64,000 nt of DNA, from assembly GCA_004293815.1 (NCBI GenBank), contig RDZD01000020.1, positions 1-64,000 of the forward strand. Reading direction: 5' to 3'. Source of the DNA: Cytophagales bacterium. GTDB lineage: Bacteria; Bacteroidota; Bacteroidia; Cytophagales; Bernardetiaceae. Shown here in pieces: positions 1-8,117 of the stretch (its first letter is position 1; each line of letters begins with the position of its first letter). The translations under genes were made by a program, and so were the position numbers. Under the pieces are notes generated by a model. That model saw only the letters and a program-made list of their open reading frames with translations, ran no database searches and was not told the DNA's origin.

Positions 1-201
1 CATGTTCTGCCCAAAAGGGTAGTAGTGGTTTTCTTGAATCACCTTGGCCGCGTCCCGCAGCAACTTAAAACTCACCGAATCAAAGAACGTCCGAAAGCCC
101 ACACTCGCATCTACGACCCTCAGCCGCACATCCATAGAGTCTGCTTTACAGCGGAAAGATAAGAATAATTTTTCGTATTGCAATGTAAAGGCAGCGAAAA
201 T
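1..201 (-). pseudogene. RHS-repeat core fragment (partial, runs off left edge)
   Basis: An open frame of 67 codons on the minus strand has no start of its own and continues past the left edge. It ends in VIQENHYYPFGQN, the hallmark that precedes the hypervariable C-terminus of Bacteroidota RHS/YD-repeat proteins, preceded by a beta-rich stretch containing FRTFFD. The frame is closed upstream by a TAG at 202-204, so the long N-terminal RHS part is missing here. The piece therefore looks like a displaced or orphan RHS core and not the middle of an intact gene. It overlaps, in another frame, the last 19 codons of the neighbouring secreted protein gene. RHS identity is fairly sure from the motif; whether the piece is expressed is unknown. 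Confidence 0.65.
78..97 (-). repeat. 20-bp exact repeat, copy 1 (partner at 924-943)
   Basis: AATCAAAGAACGTCCGAAAG occurs here and again at 924-943 in the same orientation. Both copies encode FRTFFD in the reading frame of an RHS-like stretch, so the identity probably reflects recent common origin or recombination between RHS pieces. Confidence 0.7.
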
Positions 202-694
202 CTAAATCATTAACTCTCTTATTGTATAGGAAATATCGTGTTGATATTTTTTCGCTTCTTTTGACATCCGCGAGCATCTGAAAAAAATCATTTTCTCTAA
301 ATCCGCCTAGTCGATACACCGCTGAAAACTTTTGGTCAATAGCAAGTATAAATCTGGTCTCGTCAGCAAACCGAAGCAGCTCTAAGGGGCAATCATAGCC
401 TTGTCTAAAAGTAATTTTCTTTACTCTAAAAAAACAGATTCCATTGCCAAATGAAGAAGCAGCGTCTAAGGTATCGATGCTAAAAGTTGTAGAGTCATAA
501 AACGCCTTGAATATTTGGTGTCTTTTTATAAGTCCGCTATCTCTTATAATTTTATACTCACCCTCAAAACCATCGGTCTTCCCCATGAAAATATGCATCT
601 TAAATGCAATTTCGGGGTCTATCGTTTCTTGCGCCCAAAGAGGAAGGTTCTTAAAAGCAAGCATCAAGCACACGATAAAAAATAATTTTTTCAT
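146..694 (-). CDS. Hypothetical secreted protein, C-terminus probably altered
   Basis: This 182-residue protein starts with a clear signal peptide (MKKLFFIVCLMLAFKNLPLWAQ, cleavage near residue 21). The mature part has no motif I recognise; it is mixed alpha/beta with several aromatic residues and no transmembrane segment. The last roughly 19 codons overlap the RHS fragment in a different frame, and the tail (RKIILIFPL) looks like out-of-frame RHS coding sequence. I infer that the original 3' end was replaced by a recombination junction near position 205. It lies between two RHS-like scraps, the usual position of toxin-tip, immunity or cargo genes, but nothing in the protein itself shows such a role. 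Confidence 0.6.
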   Translation of the reverse strand: MKKLFFIVCLMLAFKNLPLWAQETIDPEIAFKMHIFMGKTDGFEGEYKIIRDSGLIKRHQIFKAFYDSTTFSIDTLDAASSFGNGICFFRVKKITFRQGYDCPLELLRFADETRFILAIDQKFSAVYRLGGFRENDFFQMLADVKRSEKISTRYFLYNKRVNDLDFRCLYIAIRKIILIFPL

Positions 695-792
695 GGTTTT
701 TTATAAATCCTGTTCATAGAGGTATTATTCACCTATACGCTTTTTTCCATGTTTACGCTACATATACTGCTTAGCTTGTTCATTAGCTGGCA

Positions 793-963
793 TCACAGAA
801 ATATTACCAGAATATTTGACATCATCGCTGCTGCGGTCTCTGGCAGACCTTGTTTGAGGACTTTCTTAAAATCATACATTTCTGATTCTGTTGTAGACCC
901 AAGAAATAAAAAGCTTCGCACCCAATCAAAGAACGTCCGAAAGTTAGTGCTTTCAGAGGCAAG
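793..963 (-). pseudogene. Second RHS-like remnant
   Basis: A 56-codon open frame without a credible start runs from just after a TAA (964-966) to a TGA (793-795). It contains NFRTFFDWVRSF, and the DNA for FRTFFD lies in a 20-bp block (924-943) identical to, and in the same frame as, that in the RHS fragment at the left edge (78-97). Beyond this block the two diverge. I read it as a decayed C-terminal scrap of an RHS-type gene; the tail after FRTFFD could be a former variable tip. Confidence 0.4.
924..943 (-). repeat. 20-bp exact repeat, copy 2 (partner at 78-97)
   Basis: Identical to 78-97 and read in the same frame (FRTFFD). Flanking bases differ within two nucleotides on both sides, so the preserved block is short. 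Confidence 0.7.
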
Positions 964-1025
964 TTAGACATTTTTTTTGATTTGCAAAAGGGGTTTTGGG
1001 ATATTTTATTCCGCCTTAGCGGCAA

Positions 1026-1493
1026 CTACACTTCCACTTTATTTACATCAATATTCCCTACATTATTTTCAACAAGCCACCCTTCAACAAAACTATTTTC
1101 AAATCCTTCTCCTTTATTACCTAAAAGATTTGTGCCTTTAATGAAATTGTTATTCTTTAATTCAATACGATTTTTAAATTGGCAATCAAAGAAATTAAAA
1201 AAACCGTTAAAAATATTCCCTTCAATAACTATGGGATTCAAATTATGTCCACCCATTTGATAATCTATATGATTTCTAACAATACAATTTTTTAATAATA
1301 ATCCATTAACAAACCAACAGGAATGAATTTTTAAATTATTGATTATACAACTTTCTATAATCAGATGAGCATTTAATTCGAATACTCCAATCAAATCAAT
1401 TTTATCAATAATACAATTGATTAAATGAAAGGTATTACAATCTTTTATGTCTTCTTGATGCAGAAGTTCAATATATTGATTTTCTTTTACCAT
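1026..1493 (-). CDS. Beta-helix-like hypothetical protein
   Basis: This cytoplasmic-looking protein of 155 residues has no signal peptide. Its sequence is a run of short hydrophobic strands alternating with Asn-rich turns, for example LIIESCIINNLKIHSCWF, LLLKNCIVRNHI and IVIEGNIFNGFFNFFDCQF. That pattern suggests a right-handed beta-helix or loose pentapeptide-type solenoid. Composition is AT-rich compared with the genes to the right. It sits upstream, on the same strand, of the RHS-like remnants, so an immunity or accessory role in an RHS locus is possible but is inference from position only. I do not recognise a named family. Confidence 0.6.
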   Translation of the reverse strand: MVKENQYIELLHQEDIKDCNTFHLINCIIDKIDLIGVFELNAHLIIESCIINNLKIHSCWFVNGLLLKNCIVRNHIDYQMGGHNLNPIVIEGNIFNGFFNFFDCQFKNRIELKNNNFIKGTNLLGNKGEGFENSFVEGWLVENNVGNIDVNKVEV

Positions 1494-1610
1494 GATACAT
1501 TTCCAAAATTTTCGCCTTTCTCGATAAAGAACACTAAAAAGGCAAGCTTAAATCGCAAAGCAGTCACAGAATTGTAAAGCCCAAGATACGCTTTTAAAAA
1601 TTAACCACAT

Positions 1611-1650
1611 ACAAAAACACACTTCCCGTAACTGAAAAGTGTGTTTTTGT
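1611..1650 (-). terminator. Intrinsic terminator of ndk
   Basis: A perfect 14-bp stem (1611-1624 with 1637-1650) closes a 12-nt loop, 18 nt past the ndk stop. On the minus strand the right arm ends in a U-rich run, as expected of a Rho-independent terminator. Confidence 0.8.
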
Positions 1651-1667
1651 AAAAAAATCTTGACTTG

Positions 1668-2087
1668 CTAAAACTGCTCCAAAGAAGAGAAGAAGAAGTT
1701 GCCTTCTGTCAGGGCCGCAGAATCAGAGTCAGAGCCATGAATGGCATTGGCCTCAATAGATTTTGCAAATCTTTTGCGGATAGTGCCCTCTGCTGCATTT
1801 TTAGGATCTGTTGCACCTATTAGGTTACGGAACTCCTCAACCGCATTTTGTTTTTCGAGAATGGCAGCCAAAATTGGGCCTGAAGACATATATTTACACA
1901 AATCCTCGTAAAAAGGGCGTTGTGCGTGTGCAGCGTAGAAATCACCTGCCTGTTTTTTGGTCAGCTTAGTCAGTTTGGCTGATACAAGCTTGAAACCTGC
2001 TTTTTCGATAGCGGCCAAAATTGCGCCAGTGTTGCCATCTTCAAACGCATCAGGTTTGATCATGGTAAAGGTTCTGTTATTAGGCAT
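1668..2087 (-). CDS. ndk: Nucleoside diphosphate kinase
   Basis: The 139-residue product is the usual size for this enzyme, which transfers the gamma-phosphate of ATP to NDPs through a phosphohistidine to balance NTP pools in the cytoplasm. The start MPNNRTFTMIKPDA carries the conserved Lys11 of the nucleotide site. The catalytic histidine is His117 in NAIHGSDS, and the RPFYEDL and MSSGP segments are typical. The gene stands alone, with a strong terminator just downstream and the TonB receptor gene upstream on the same strand after a 119-nt gap. Nothing is unusual. Confidence 0.96.
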   Translation of the reverse strand: MPNNRTFTMIKPDAFEDGNTGAILAAIEKAGFKLVSAKLTKLTKKQAGDFYAAHAQRPFYEDLCKYMSSGPILAAILEKQNAVEEFRNLIGATDPKNAAEGTIRKRFAKSIEANAIHGSDSDSAALTEGNFFFSSLEQF

Positions 2088-2206
2088 CTTTAAGAATTTG
2101 TTATGATAAGTAAACTCAAGAAAAGTTGGGCAAAAATAAGCATATATCTCAAAATACCTACTAAATAGTGCATTATTTGCTAGGTACTTTCAGCTGATTT
2201 TATTGA

Positions 2207-4612
2207 CTAAAAAGCCAAACGAAGTGCTAGTAGATAATTACGGCCTGCCTGCGGAAAATAAAAATTTTCGTATGTGGTTTGGCCGCCACTGATGTAACCA
2301 AAAGTATACCCATTGGATTCGTATTGGTGCGACAAGACATTATTTACCAAAAAACTGATAGTCAAATTTTTAAAATACCGATTACTAGGTGTTAGGCTCA
2401 CCCTACAATCATTCACAAAAAAAGTGTCCAAGCTGCGGCTGTCACTAGAGGTGTTATCTAGATACTGCTTACTCACATACTTAGACAGCCACCCTAATTC
2501 TAGCCATGCGGTAGGTTGGCAGCTCAGTTGCCCGTTTAGTACTGCACTGGGCGAAAAACTAATGTCTGTTTGCCCGTGCGCAATTTGCTGTTGCCCTCCT
2601 TGGTCGTAGTCGTCTATAAATTCTAGGTAGTTTTGAATCTTATTTTGAGAAAATGCAGCATTCACGTCCAAAAGCCATATTTTTTGTATTCGCCAACGAG
2701 CCGAAAGCTCCACACCACGCCTAAAGCTTTCAGGCACATTTTCCCGAACATAAGCCCCCACATCATTGATTTTTCCAGTTATCACGAGTTGGTTTTGATA
2801 GTGCATATAGTACAGATTGGCAGCTAGTTGAAGTGTGCTCTTTCCCCATTGCCAGCCTAGTTCAGCGTCCCACATAGCCTCAGATTGTGGCCTGCTCTGC
2901 GGCGTACTTTGAGTAAATTCGTCGCGGTTGGGTTCTTTTTGTCCTCTAGAAAGCGAGAAGAAAGCTTGATGCTGCCCTTGTTGGTAGCTCAAGCCTATTT
3001 TAGGATTAAAAAAAGTCAGATTGACACTTTGCTGAACATTTTGAAGCTGTTCATTAAAGCCCCAAAAACTGTAGAAAATGTGCCTCACTTGCAAGTCTGC
3101 AAAAGCCGACAACCTCGTAGACAGAGCGTAATTGGCCTTAACAAAAGTATTGAAGTCATTTTTTTGTGCGTCATTGTCGTAATAAGGCTTGCGAGTATCT
3201 TCATAACTCAAAAACTTGGCCCAAACGATTTGTCCAAAGTGGCGACCACGATACTGGTTGTAGCCTCCCCCAAGCGAAAGCTGAAGAGCCGCTTTGCCCC
3301 CTTCAGGAATTTTGCTTTCATAGTCAGCGTTGAAAACAACCCCAAAAAACTGATTGTCAAGCCAACGCTGTCTCACCAACTCAGTACTATTGATGAGAGA
3401 GTCTCCCACACGAACAGGCTCTAGTCCATAGGCTTCCAAAGGGTCATTGCTGCGAAACTGCTCATAATAGCCCTCGCCAAGCGTGCCGTGGAGAGCTAAA
3501 CGCGTTTTGATTTGATTATGCACTTTTTGATTCCAAATAAGCTGATAATGTGTTTGTTGATAGTTATCTGTTTCGTTGTGGTAGTTAGCCACTGGGTTAT
3601 AGGTGCGTTGGCCTTCGCGCAGCAAGCTCTCTGGTACTCCATACCAAGCTTGAAATGTCACCTCTTTTCCTCCAAATACATTGGCCTGTACGCTGGTGTT
3701 TTTATGGTGATAATCTGCTGTTGCAAAATAAGATTTTAGGTTTGAAGAGGCCATATCTATAAATCCATCGCTCTGTATTTGCGAAAGTCTCATAGCTAGC
3801 TTGAGCTTATTTTGCAATAAACCTGAAGAGGCTAAAACATTGTTTTTTAATGTATTGAAAGATCCAACACTGGCATTATACTCAGCAGAAGGCAAGTCAG
3901 ACGGGGTTAAAGTCTCCATATTGATGGTTGCGCCAAAAGCACCCGCACCATTCACAGACGTGCCCACTCCTCGCTGAATTTGTACATTCTGAACAGAAGA
4001 AGCAAAATCGGGAGTATTTACCCAAAAGACCCCTTGTGATTCCGAGTCATTGAGAGGTATTCCGTTGATGGTTACGTTAGTGCGCGTGGCATCAGAGCCT
4101 CGTATGCGCAGAGATGTGTAGCCAATTCCACTGCCCGCGTCTGATGTGGCCACAGCCGAAGGTGTAAAATTGAGCAAAATAGGAATATCCTGTCCTAAGT
4201 TCATTTTTCGAATTTCTTTAGCATTAAGCTTGCTTCCCGACATGGGCGCGCGGAAACCCTGAACTAGAACCTCTGACAATGTTTTTAAGCTTTCATCAAG
4301 CAAAATCTCCAGCTTGATATCTTCATTCAATACTTTGACCTGTGTTTCGTAGGACTGATAGCCTACAAAGCTGATTTTGAGATGATAATCGCCATTTGGA
4401 AGGTTATCAAATGCAAACAGTCCTTTTTCATTGGTGGCTTTAAACTTTTCGCCGCTTGGAGTAGAAAGCTGCGCTACTGCTTGAAAAAGCACAAATCCGC
4501 TATTGCGATCTTTGACCTGACCTTGTATAACATGCTGGGCACACAACCAAGGTAGTGAAAGAAGCCAAAAAGCTAGCAACAGAAAACTGTGAGAAATAAA
4601 TCTTGAAATCAT
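2207..4612 (-). CDS. TonB-dependent outer membrane receptor, probable thiamine-compound uptake
   Basis: A TonB-dependent receptor of about 801 residues from the preferred ATG at 4612 (MISRFISH); an ATG at 4642 would add ten residues. In order it has a signal peptide ending near LCAQ, a carboxypeptidase-regulatory-like beta-sandwich (GQVKDRNSG...LPNGDYHLKISFVGY), a plug domain (LRIRGSDATRTNVTINGIPLNDSES...QIQRGVGTS) and a long 22-strand-type barrel ending in an aromatic-rich C-terminus (LLALRLAF). No SusD partner is adjacent. The TPP riboswitch just upstream is the main evidence for substrate: TPP-controlled TonB receptors are known from Bacteroidota and are thought to import thiamine or its precursors. 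Receptor class is certain; substrate is inferred. Confidence 0.9.
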   Translation of the reverse strand: MISRFISHSFLLLAFWLLSLPWLCAQHVIQGQVKDRNSGFVLFQAVAQLSTPSGEKFKATNEKGLFAFDNLPNGDYHLKISFVGYQSYETQVKVLNEDIKLEILLDESLKTLSEVLVQGFRAPMSGSKLNAKEIRKMNLGQDIPILLNFTPSAVATSDAGSGIGYTSLRIRGSDATRTNVTINGIPLNDSESQGVFWVNTPDFASSVQNVQIQRGVGTSVNGAGAFGATINMETLTPSDLPSAEYNASVGSFNTLKNNVLASSGLLQNKLKLAMRLSQIQSDGFIDMASSNLKSYFATADYHHKNTSVQANVFGGKEVTFQAWYGVPESLLREGQRTYNPVANYHNETDNYQQTHYQLIWNQKVHNQIKTRLALHGTLGEGYYEQFRSNDPLEAYGLEPVRVGDSLINSTELVRQRWLDNQFFGVVFNADYESKIPEGGKAALQLSLGGGYNQYRGRHFGQIVWAKFLSYEDTRKPYYDNDAQKNDFNTFVKANYALSTRLSAFADLQVRHIFYSFWGFNEQLQNVQQSVNLTFFNPKIGLSYQQGQHQAFFSLSRGQKEPNRDEFTQSTPQSRPQSEAMWDAELGWQWGKSTLQLAANLYYMHYQNQLVITGKINDVGAYVRENVPESFRRGVELSARWRIQKIWLLDVNAAFSQNKIQNYLEFIDDYDQGGQQQIAHGQTDISFSPSAVLNGQLSCQPTAWLELGWLSKYVSKQYLDNTSSDSRSLDTFFVNDCRVSLTPSNRYFKNLTISFLVNNVLSHQYESNGYTFGYISGGQTTYENFYFPQAGRNYLLALRLAF

Positions 4613-4726
4613 TTTTCCATGTTTTAAAAGATACAAAAACATGGGGTTTAAGGGCAGACAATTCTAAAAAGAACGCTAGCACAAAAGGATTAGACCACGT
4701 TAAAAGTCTGTCACTTTTGTGTTATC

Positions 4727-4805
4727 GCGAATCCCTACGCACGCTTTAACGTGTTCAGGTTCAGTGGGTTTGATCTCAGCCTGCTTGGTAAGGCACCCCA
4801 TTCGC
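4727..4805 (-). promoter_or_regulatory. TPP (THI-element) riboswitch
   Basis: Read on the minus strand, the segment holds GGGGTGCC, CTGAGA, ACCC, GAACCTGA and GTAGGGA in the order and spacing of the TPP aptamer. The closing P1 helix is GCGAAT (4800-4805) with ATTCGC (4727-4732). A short variable helix is formed by CACG and CGTG around 4740-4753. It lies about 115 nt upstream of the receptor start and should lower its expression when thiamine pyrophosphate is plentiful. Confidence 0.93.
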
Positions 4806-4817
4806 ATTTACCTGAGG

Positions 4818-4850
4818 CAAAGATAAATGCTTTTTTTGGAAAGCACCAAA
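4818..4850 (-). promoter_or_regulatory. Promoter of the TPP riboswitch / TonB receptor unit
   Basis: On the minus strand TATCTTTG (4818-4825) matches the Bacteroidota -7 box TAnnTTTG, with TTTG (4847-4850) 21 nt upstream. The predicted start lies just before the riboswitch P1 helix. Confidence 0.6.
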
Positions 4851-4887
4851 CCTAAAAGAAAATTTAGAAATCATTAGGGAGCACAAA

Positions 4888-4907
4888 GGCTGTCCTTTAA
4901 GACAGCC
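4888..4907 (-). terminator. Probable terminator after the response regulator gene
   Basis: A 7-bp G+C-rich stem (GGCTGTC, 4888-4894, with GACAGCC, 4901-4907) and 6-nt loop lie 35 nt after the stop codon on the minus strand. The following U run is short, so efficiency is uncertain. Confidence 0.5.
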
Positions 4908-4942
4908 CTATGAGTGTAAAAGTGTAGCTAGAATGGTTTTCT

Positions 4943-5353
4943 TTAAATATCCAACTTTTTGAGTGCGTCTTGTGTAAGAGGCTTATTGAGATATTTTTTA
5001 ACGTAACTAGATTTTCGTGAGCGACTTACATCTTGAGGGTTGATAGAAGATGTGAGCATGACAATTTTGCTTTTGGCTCTGATGCGGTCGCTGAGGTTCT
5101 CAAACTGATCAAGAAACTGAAAACCATCCATGAGAGGCATATCTATATCCAAGAAAATCACTTCAGGAATAATATCTGGATTATCATCGGCCACTTTATC
5201 TATATTTTTTAAGAACTCGATAGCACTTTTAGCACCTGTGTGCAAGTAGATACGCTCACAAACTGCCGTAGCTTCTAACATCTTTTGGTTGATCAAGTTG
5301 TCAATCTCGTTGTCATCAACGAGCATCACAGAATAAAATTTTTTTATCGCCAT
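4943..5353 (-). CDS. Single-domain response regulator (CheY-like)
   Basis: From the ATG at 5353 the protein is 136 residues, one receiver domain with no output domain. The acidic pocket is Asp13-Asp14 (MLVDDNEIDN), the phosphoacceptor is Asp69 in FLDIDMP, Thr101 follows a hydrophobic strand, and the conserved Lys is in NKPL near residue 124. An upstream in-frame ATG (5389) would add a poorly conserved 12 residues. VDDNEIDN with a following NQKML is typical of stand-alone receivers in Bacteroidota, often used in phosphorelays with hybrid kinases. No kinase gene is adjacent, so the partner is unknown. The gene lies between mutS2 and the riboswitch unit, all on the same strand. Confidence 0.9.
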   Translation of the reverse strand: MAIKKFYSVMLVDDNEIDNLINQKMLEATAVCERIYLHTGAKSAIEFLKNIDKVADDNPDIIPEVIFLDIDMPLMDGFQFLDQFENLSDRIRAKSKIVMLTSSINPQDVSRSRKSSYVKKYLNKPLTQDALKKLDI

Positions 5354-5515
5354 GGCATATCTAGAGTTTCCAGTCAATTTAATAATCAAATTAAGGTCAT
5401 ATTTATTTTGATTGCAAGCTTTTTTTAAAAAAATTAAATATCGCTCTCAAAAAAACATGATGCCTGAAAACCATTCACTAAACAAAACAGCTTTAAACAG
5501 CTAAAAATAAGAGGT

Positions 5516-7906
5516 TTAGTGCTTAAGCACTACAACACTCACCCCTGCACCACCTCGGTCGGGGTGCTCGTCGCTTATCGATGCCACTGCTTTGAAGCGG
5601 TGCAGCGTTTGTCGTACCACATCACGCAGCACACCGTTTCCTTTGCCGTGAATAATGCGCAGTTCGGGATAGGACAACAAAAGAGCTGTGTCTATAAAAT
5701 CCGAAACCATATTCATCGCTTCTTCGGCTCTTGCCCCACGCAAGTCTAGCTCTGCTGAAAAATCGGCACGCCTCTGTACAAGATCTAAGCCAGTGGTTTT
5801 GAGCTTATTTTTATGTTGCTTTTTGGCCTCTTTTGCACTCAAACGCAAGAGCTTGTCTAGTTTTACGGTGGTCTTGAGCTGTCCCACAGCCACGACAGCA
5901 TCTTTTCCCTTTATCTCGAGCACTTCGCCCATAGTGTCTTGTTCTTTGAGCAACACCGTATCGCCCACCAAAATATCGCCTTCAATGGTTTTGCGAACTG
6001 CTTTTTCTTCTTTAGGTAAATCTTCAAGCTTCAAGTCCGTAGCAAAAGTGTCTAGCTCTTTGCGGATTTCTCGTGTTTTATGTTTGTCTGCTTCAGCCTC
6101 TTTGATGCCTCTAATGGCTTCTTCTATACGCCTATTGGCTTCTTTGAGTAAGTTAGCCGCTTCTTGTTTGGCGTTATTGAGAGCTGTTTTTCGATTAAGC
6201 TCTAGCTTGTCTTTGAGTTTGTTGTAAGTTTGTAAAAGATCGTTAAACTCGCTTTCTTTGGCTTTGATGGCTTTGTTTTGGGTAGCAAAAAGATGCTTTT
6301 CTTTATCCAAATCGGCTAAAAGCTTTTCCATGCTGAAAGTTTCTGTACCCACTTTTTTGCGCGCAGCTTCCAAAATAGGCCCAGGCAAGCCGATTTTAGA
6401 AGCAATATCGAGCGCAAAGCTGCTGCCTGGACGGCCTATTTCTAGCTCATAAAGCGGCTCTAAATTATCGGCATCAAAGCGCATGGCAGCGTTTCGGATG
6501 CCTTCGGTGTGTTGGGCAAGGGTTTTGAGATTGCTATAGTGAGTGGTAATGACTCCAAAACATTGCTGCCTATTAATTTGCTCCAAGATAGCCTCTGCCA
6601 CCGCCGCACCCACCTGAGGTTCAGTACCAGTACCGAACTCATCTATCAAACAAAGGCTATGTTTGTTGCCAAAAAACAAAAACTGCTTCATGTTGCGCAG
6701 ATGCGAACTATAAGTACTGAGGTCGTTTTCAATGGATTGCTCATCGCCAATATCGATGAAAAGATTTTTGAACACCCCAATTTTTGAACCTTCTTGTGCA
6801 GTAATGGGAAGGCCGGTCTGAAACATGTACTGTACAAGCCCCACCGTTTTGAGACATACAGATTTACCGCCCGCATTTGGGCCTGAAATGAGCAGAATAC
6901 GCTGTTTATCGTTTAGTTCTATGTCGTAGGGAATAATGATTTTGTCTTGCTCTTGTAGGGTCAAAAACAACAACGGATGGTAGACATTAAACCATTTAAA
7001 CCCTTTCTGTTCTTGTATAATTGGGGTATTTGCCTTTATTTTTCGTGAAAACGCTGCTTTGGCTCGAATAAAGTCTAGCTCAGCGGCTAGCGCGTAGGCT
7101 GTTTGTAGGCTTTCTATATGCGGGCGTAGAGCATCTGTGAGGCGTGTGAGAATGCGTATAATTTCTCTCTTTTCTTTGTTTACAAGCTCTTTAATTTCGT
7201 TATTAAGCTCTACCACGTCTTGCGGCTCTATAAAAACAGTTTGTCCAGAGGTGCTGGTATCGTGTATGATACCTTTGACATGTCTTTTGTGTTCGGCGCG
7301 GAGTGGCAAAACCATCCTGCCTTCTCTGATGGTCATTTCTGCATCGTCTTTGACCCATTCCTCAGCCTTGAGCTGTCTAAGAATTTGATCTAATCTTTTC
7401 CTCAGAAAGACCAACGTGCTTTGTATCTCTGCCCTTATTTTTTGGAGCTCTGGAGAGGCATTATTCTTTAGGCCACCCGTTTCGTCAATAACTGCATCAA
7501 TGGCTGTCACAATCTCATAAGGCAGAGCCACGGGTGCGCAAAGTTCAGCCAAAAGCGGATACTGCACACGGCGCGTGTAGATATAGCGCAGGGCTTCATA
7601 AATAGTTTTAAGAGAGCGTTTTAAATCAAAAAACTCTTCTATACTCAAAAAGCTGTATTCGGGCTTGGCTTTGTTGAGCACTCCGTTCATGTCCAAAAAA
7701 TTGTCTTCTGGAAAAGAAGCTACATCCTGAAGAATTTTCATAAACTCATCTGTAAGGCCTATTTGCCTACTCAGCAGATCAGTATCAGCACTAAAACTCA
7801 TTTGGTTGACCAGCTCACGAGCAGCACTTCCTCGGCACTCGTCTTTTATAAGCCTACGTATTTTATCAAAACCAATTTTTTGTTCTAAAGACTCAGGATA
7901 CAGCAT
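5516..7906 (-). CDS. mutS2: Endonuclease MutS2
   Basis: A 796-residue MutS2, the MutS paralogue that acts in suppressing recombination or rescuing collided ribosomes rather than in mismatch repair. The MutS core has a P-loop GPNAGGKS near residue 340 and a Walker B region (LCLIDEFGTGTEP). A long charged coiled-coil connector follows (about residues 515-640). The C-terminal Smr nuclease domain starts near residue 717 with ELDLRGARAEEA and has the HGKG motif (IIHGKGNGVLRDVV). The mismatch-recognition domain I of MutS is absent, as expected. Length and order fit the family. It is a single gene with about 160 nt to each neighbour. Confidence 0.96.
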   Translation of the reverse strand: MLYPESLEQKIGFDKIRRLIKDECRGSAARELVNQMSFSADTDLLSRQIGLTDEFMKILQDVASFPEDNFLDMNGVLNKAKPEYSFLSIEEFFDLKRSLKTIYEALRYIYTRRVQYPLLAELCAPVALPYEIVTAIDAVIDETGGLKNNASPELQKIRAEIQSTLVFLRKRLDQILRQLKAEEWVKDDAEMTIREGRMVLPLRAEHKRHVKGIIHDTSTSGQTVFIEPQDVVELNNEIKELVNKEKREIIRILTRLTDALRPHIESLQTAYALAAELDFIRAKAAFSRKIKANTPIIQEQKGFKWFNVYHPLLFLTLQEQDKIIIPYDIELNDKQRILLISGPNAGGKSVCLKTVGLVQYMFQTGLPITAQEGSKIGVFKNLFIDIGDEQSIENDLSTYSSHLRNMKQFLFFGNKHSLCLIDEFGTGTEPQVGAAVAEAILEQINRQQCFGVITTHYSNLKTLAQHTEGIRNAAMRFDADNLEPLYELEIGRPGSSFALDIASKIGLPGPILEAARKKVGTETFSMEKLLADLDKEKHLFATQNKAIKAKESEFNDLLQTYNKLKDKLELNRKTALNNAKQEAANLLKEANRRIEEAIRGIKEAEADKHKTREIRKELDTFATDLKLEDLPKEEKAVRKTIEGDILVGDTVLLKEQDTMGEVLEIKGKDAVVAVGQLKTTVKLDKLLRLSAKEAKKQHKNKLKTTGLDLVQRRADFSAELDLRGARAEEAMNMVSDFIDTALLLSYPELRIIHGKGNGVLRDVVRQTLHRFKAVASISDEHPDRGGAGVSVVVLKH

Positions 7907-8117
7907 AACAAAAGGGTGTTTTTAGTTGCGGTCAAAACGCAGAATACCGTGTTCTAAACGCAAAGTGTGTATTTAAGTTTTACCAAAGTCCAAAAACAAG
8001 CGTAAAATTATAGCTGGGACGTGCTTTTTTGAACTACTTGCTTGAATATCTTGTTTTTATTAGTCATATTTGCAAAAACTTTTTTTGCTTTTTTCCATAA
8101 AAAAACAAGAAGCAAGC

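Noticed and set aside
749-967. 72-codon plus-strand open frame between the two left-edge hypothetical genes
   Set aside because: It lies antisense to the RHS-like remnant and shows no signal or motif.
2885-3424. 179-codon plus-strand open frame inside the TonB receptor gene
   Set aside because: Antisense to a certain barrel-coding region; composition reflects the opposite strand.
5688-6227. 179-codon open frame on the plus strand inside mutS2
   Set aside because: Ser/Leu-rich antisense shadow of the coiled-coil connector of MutS2; no start context or family.
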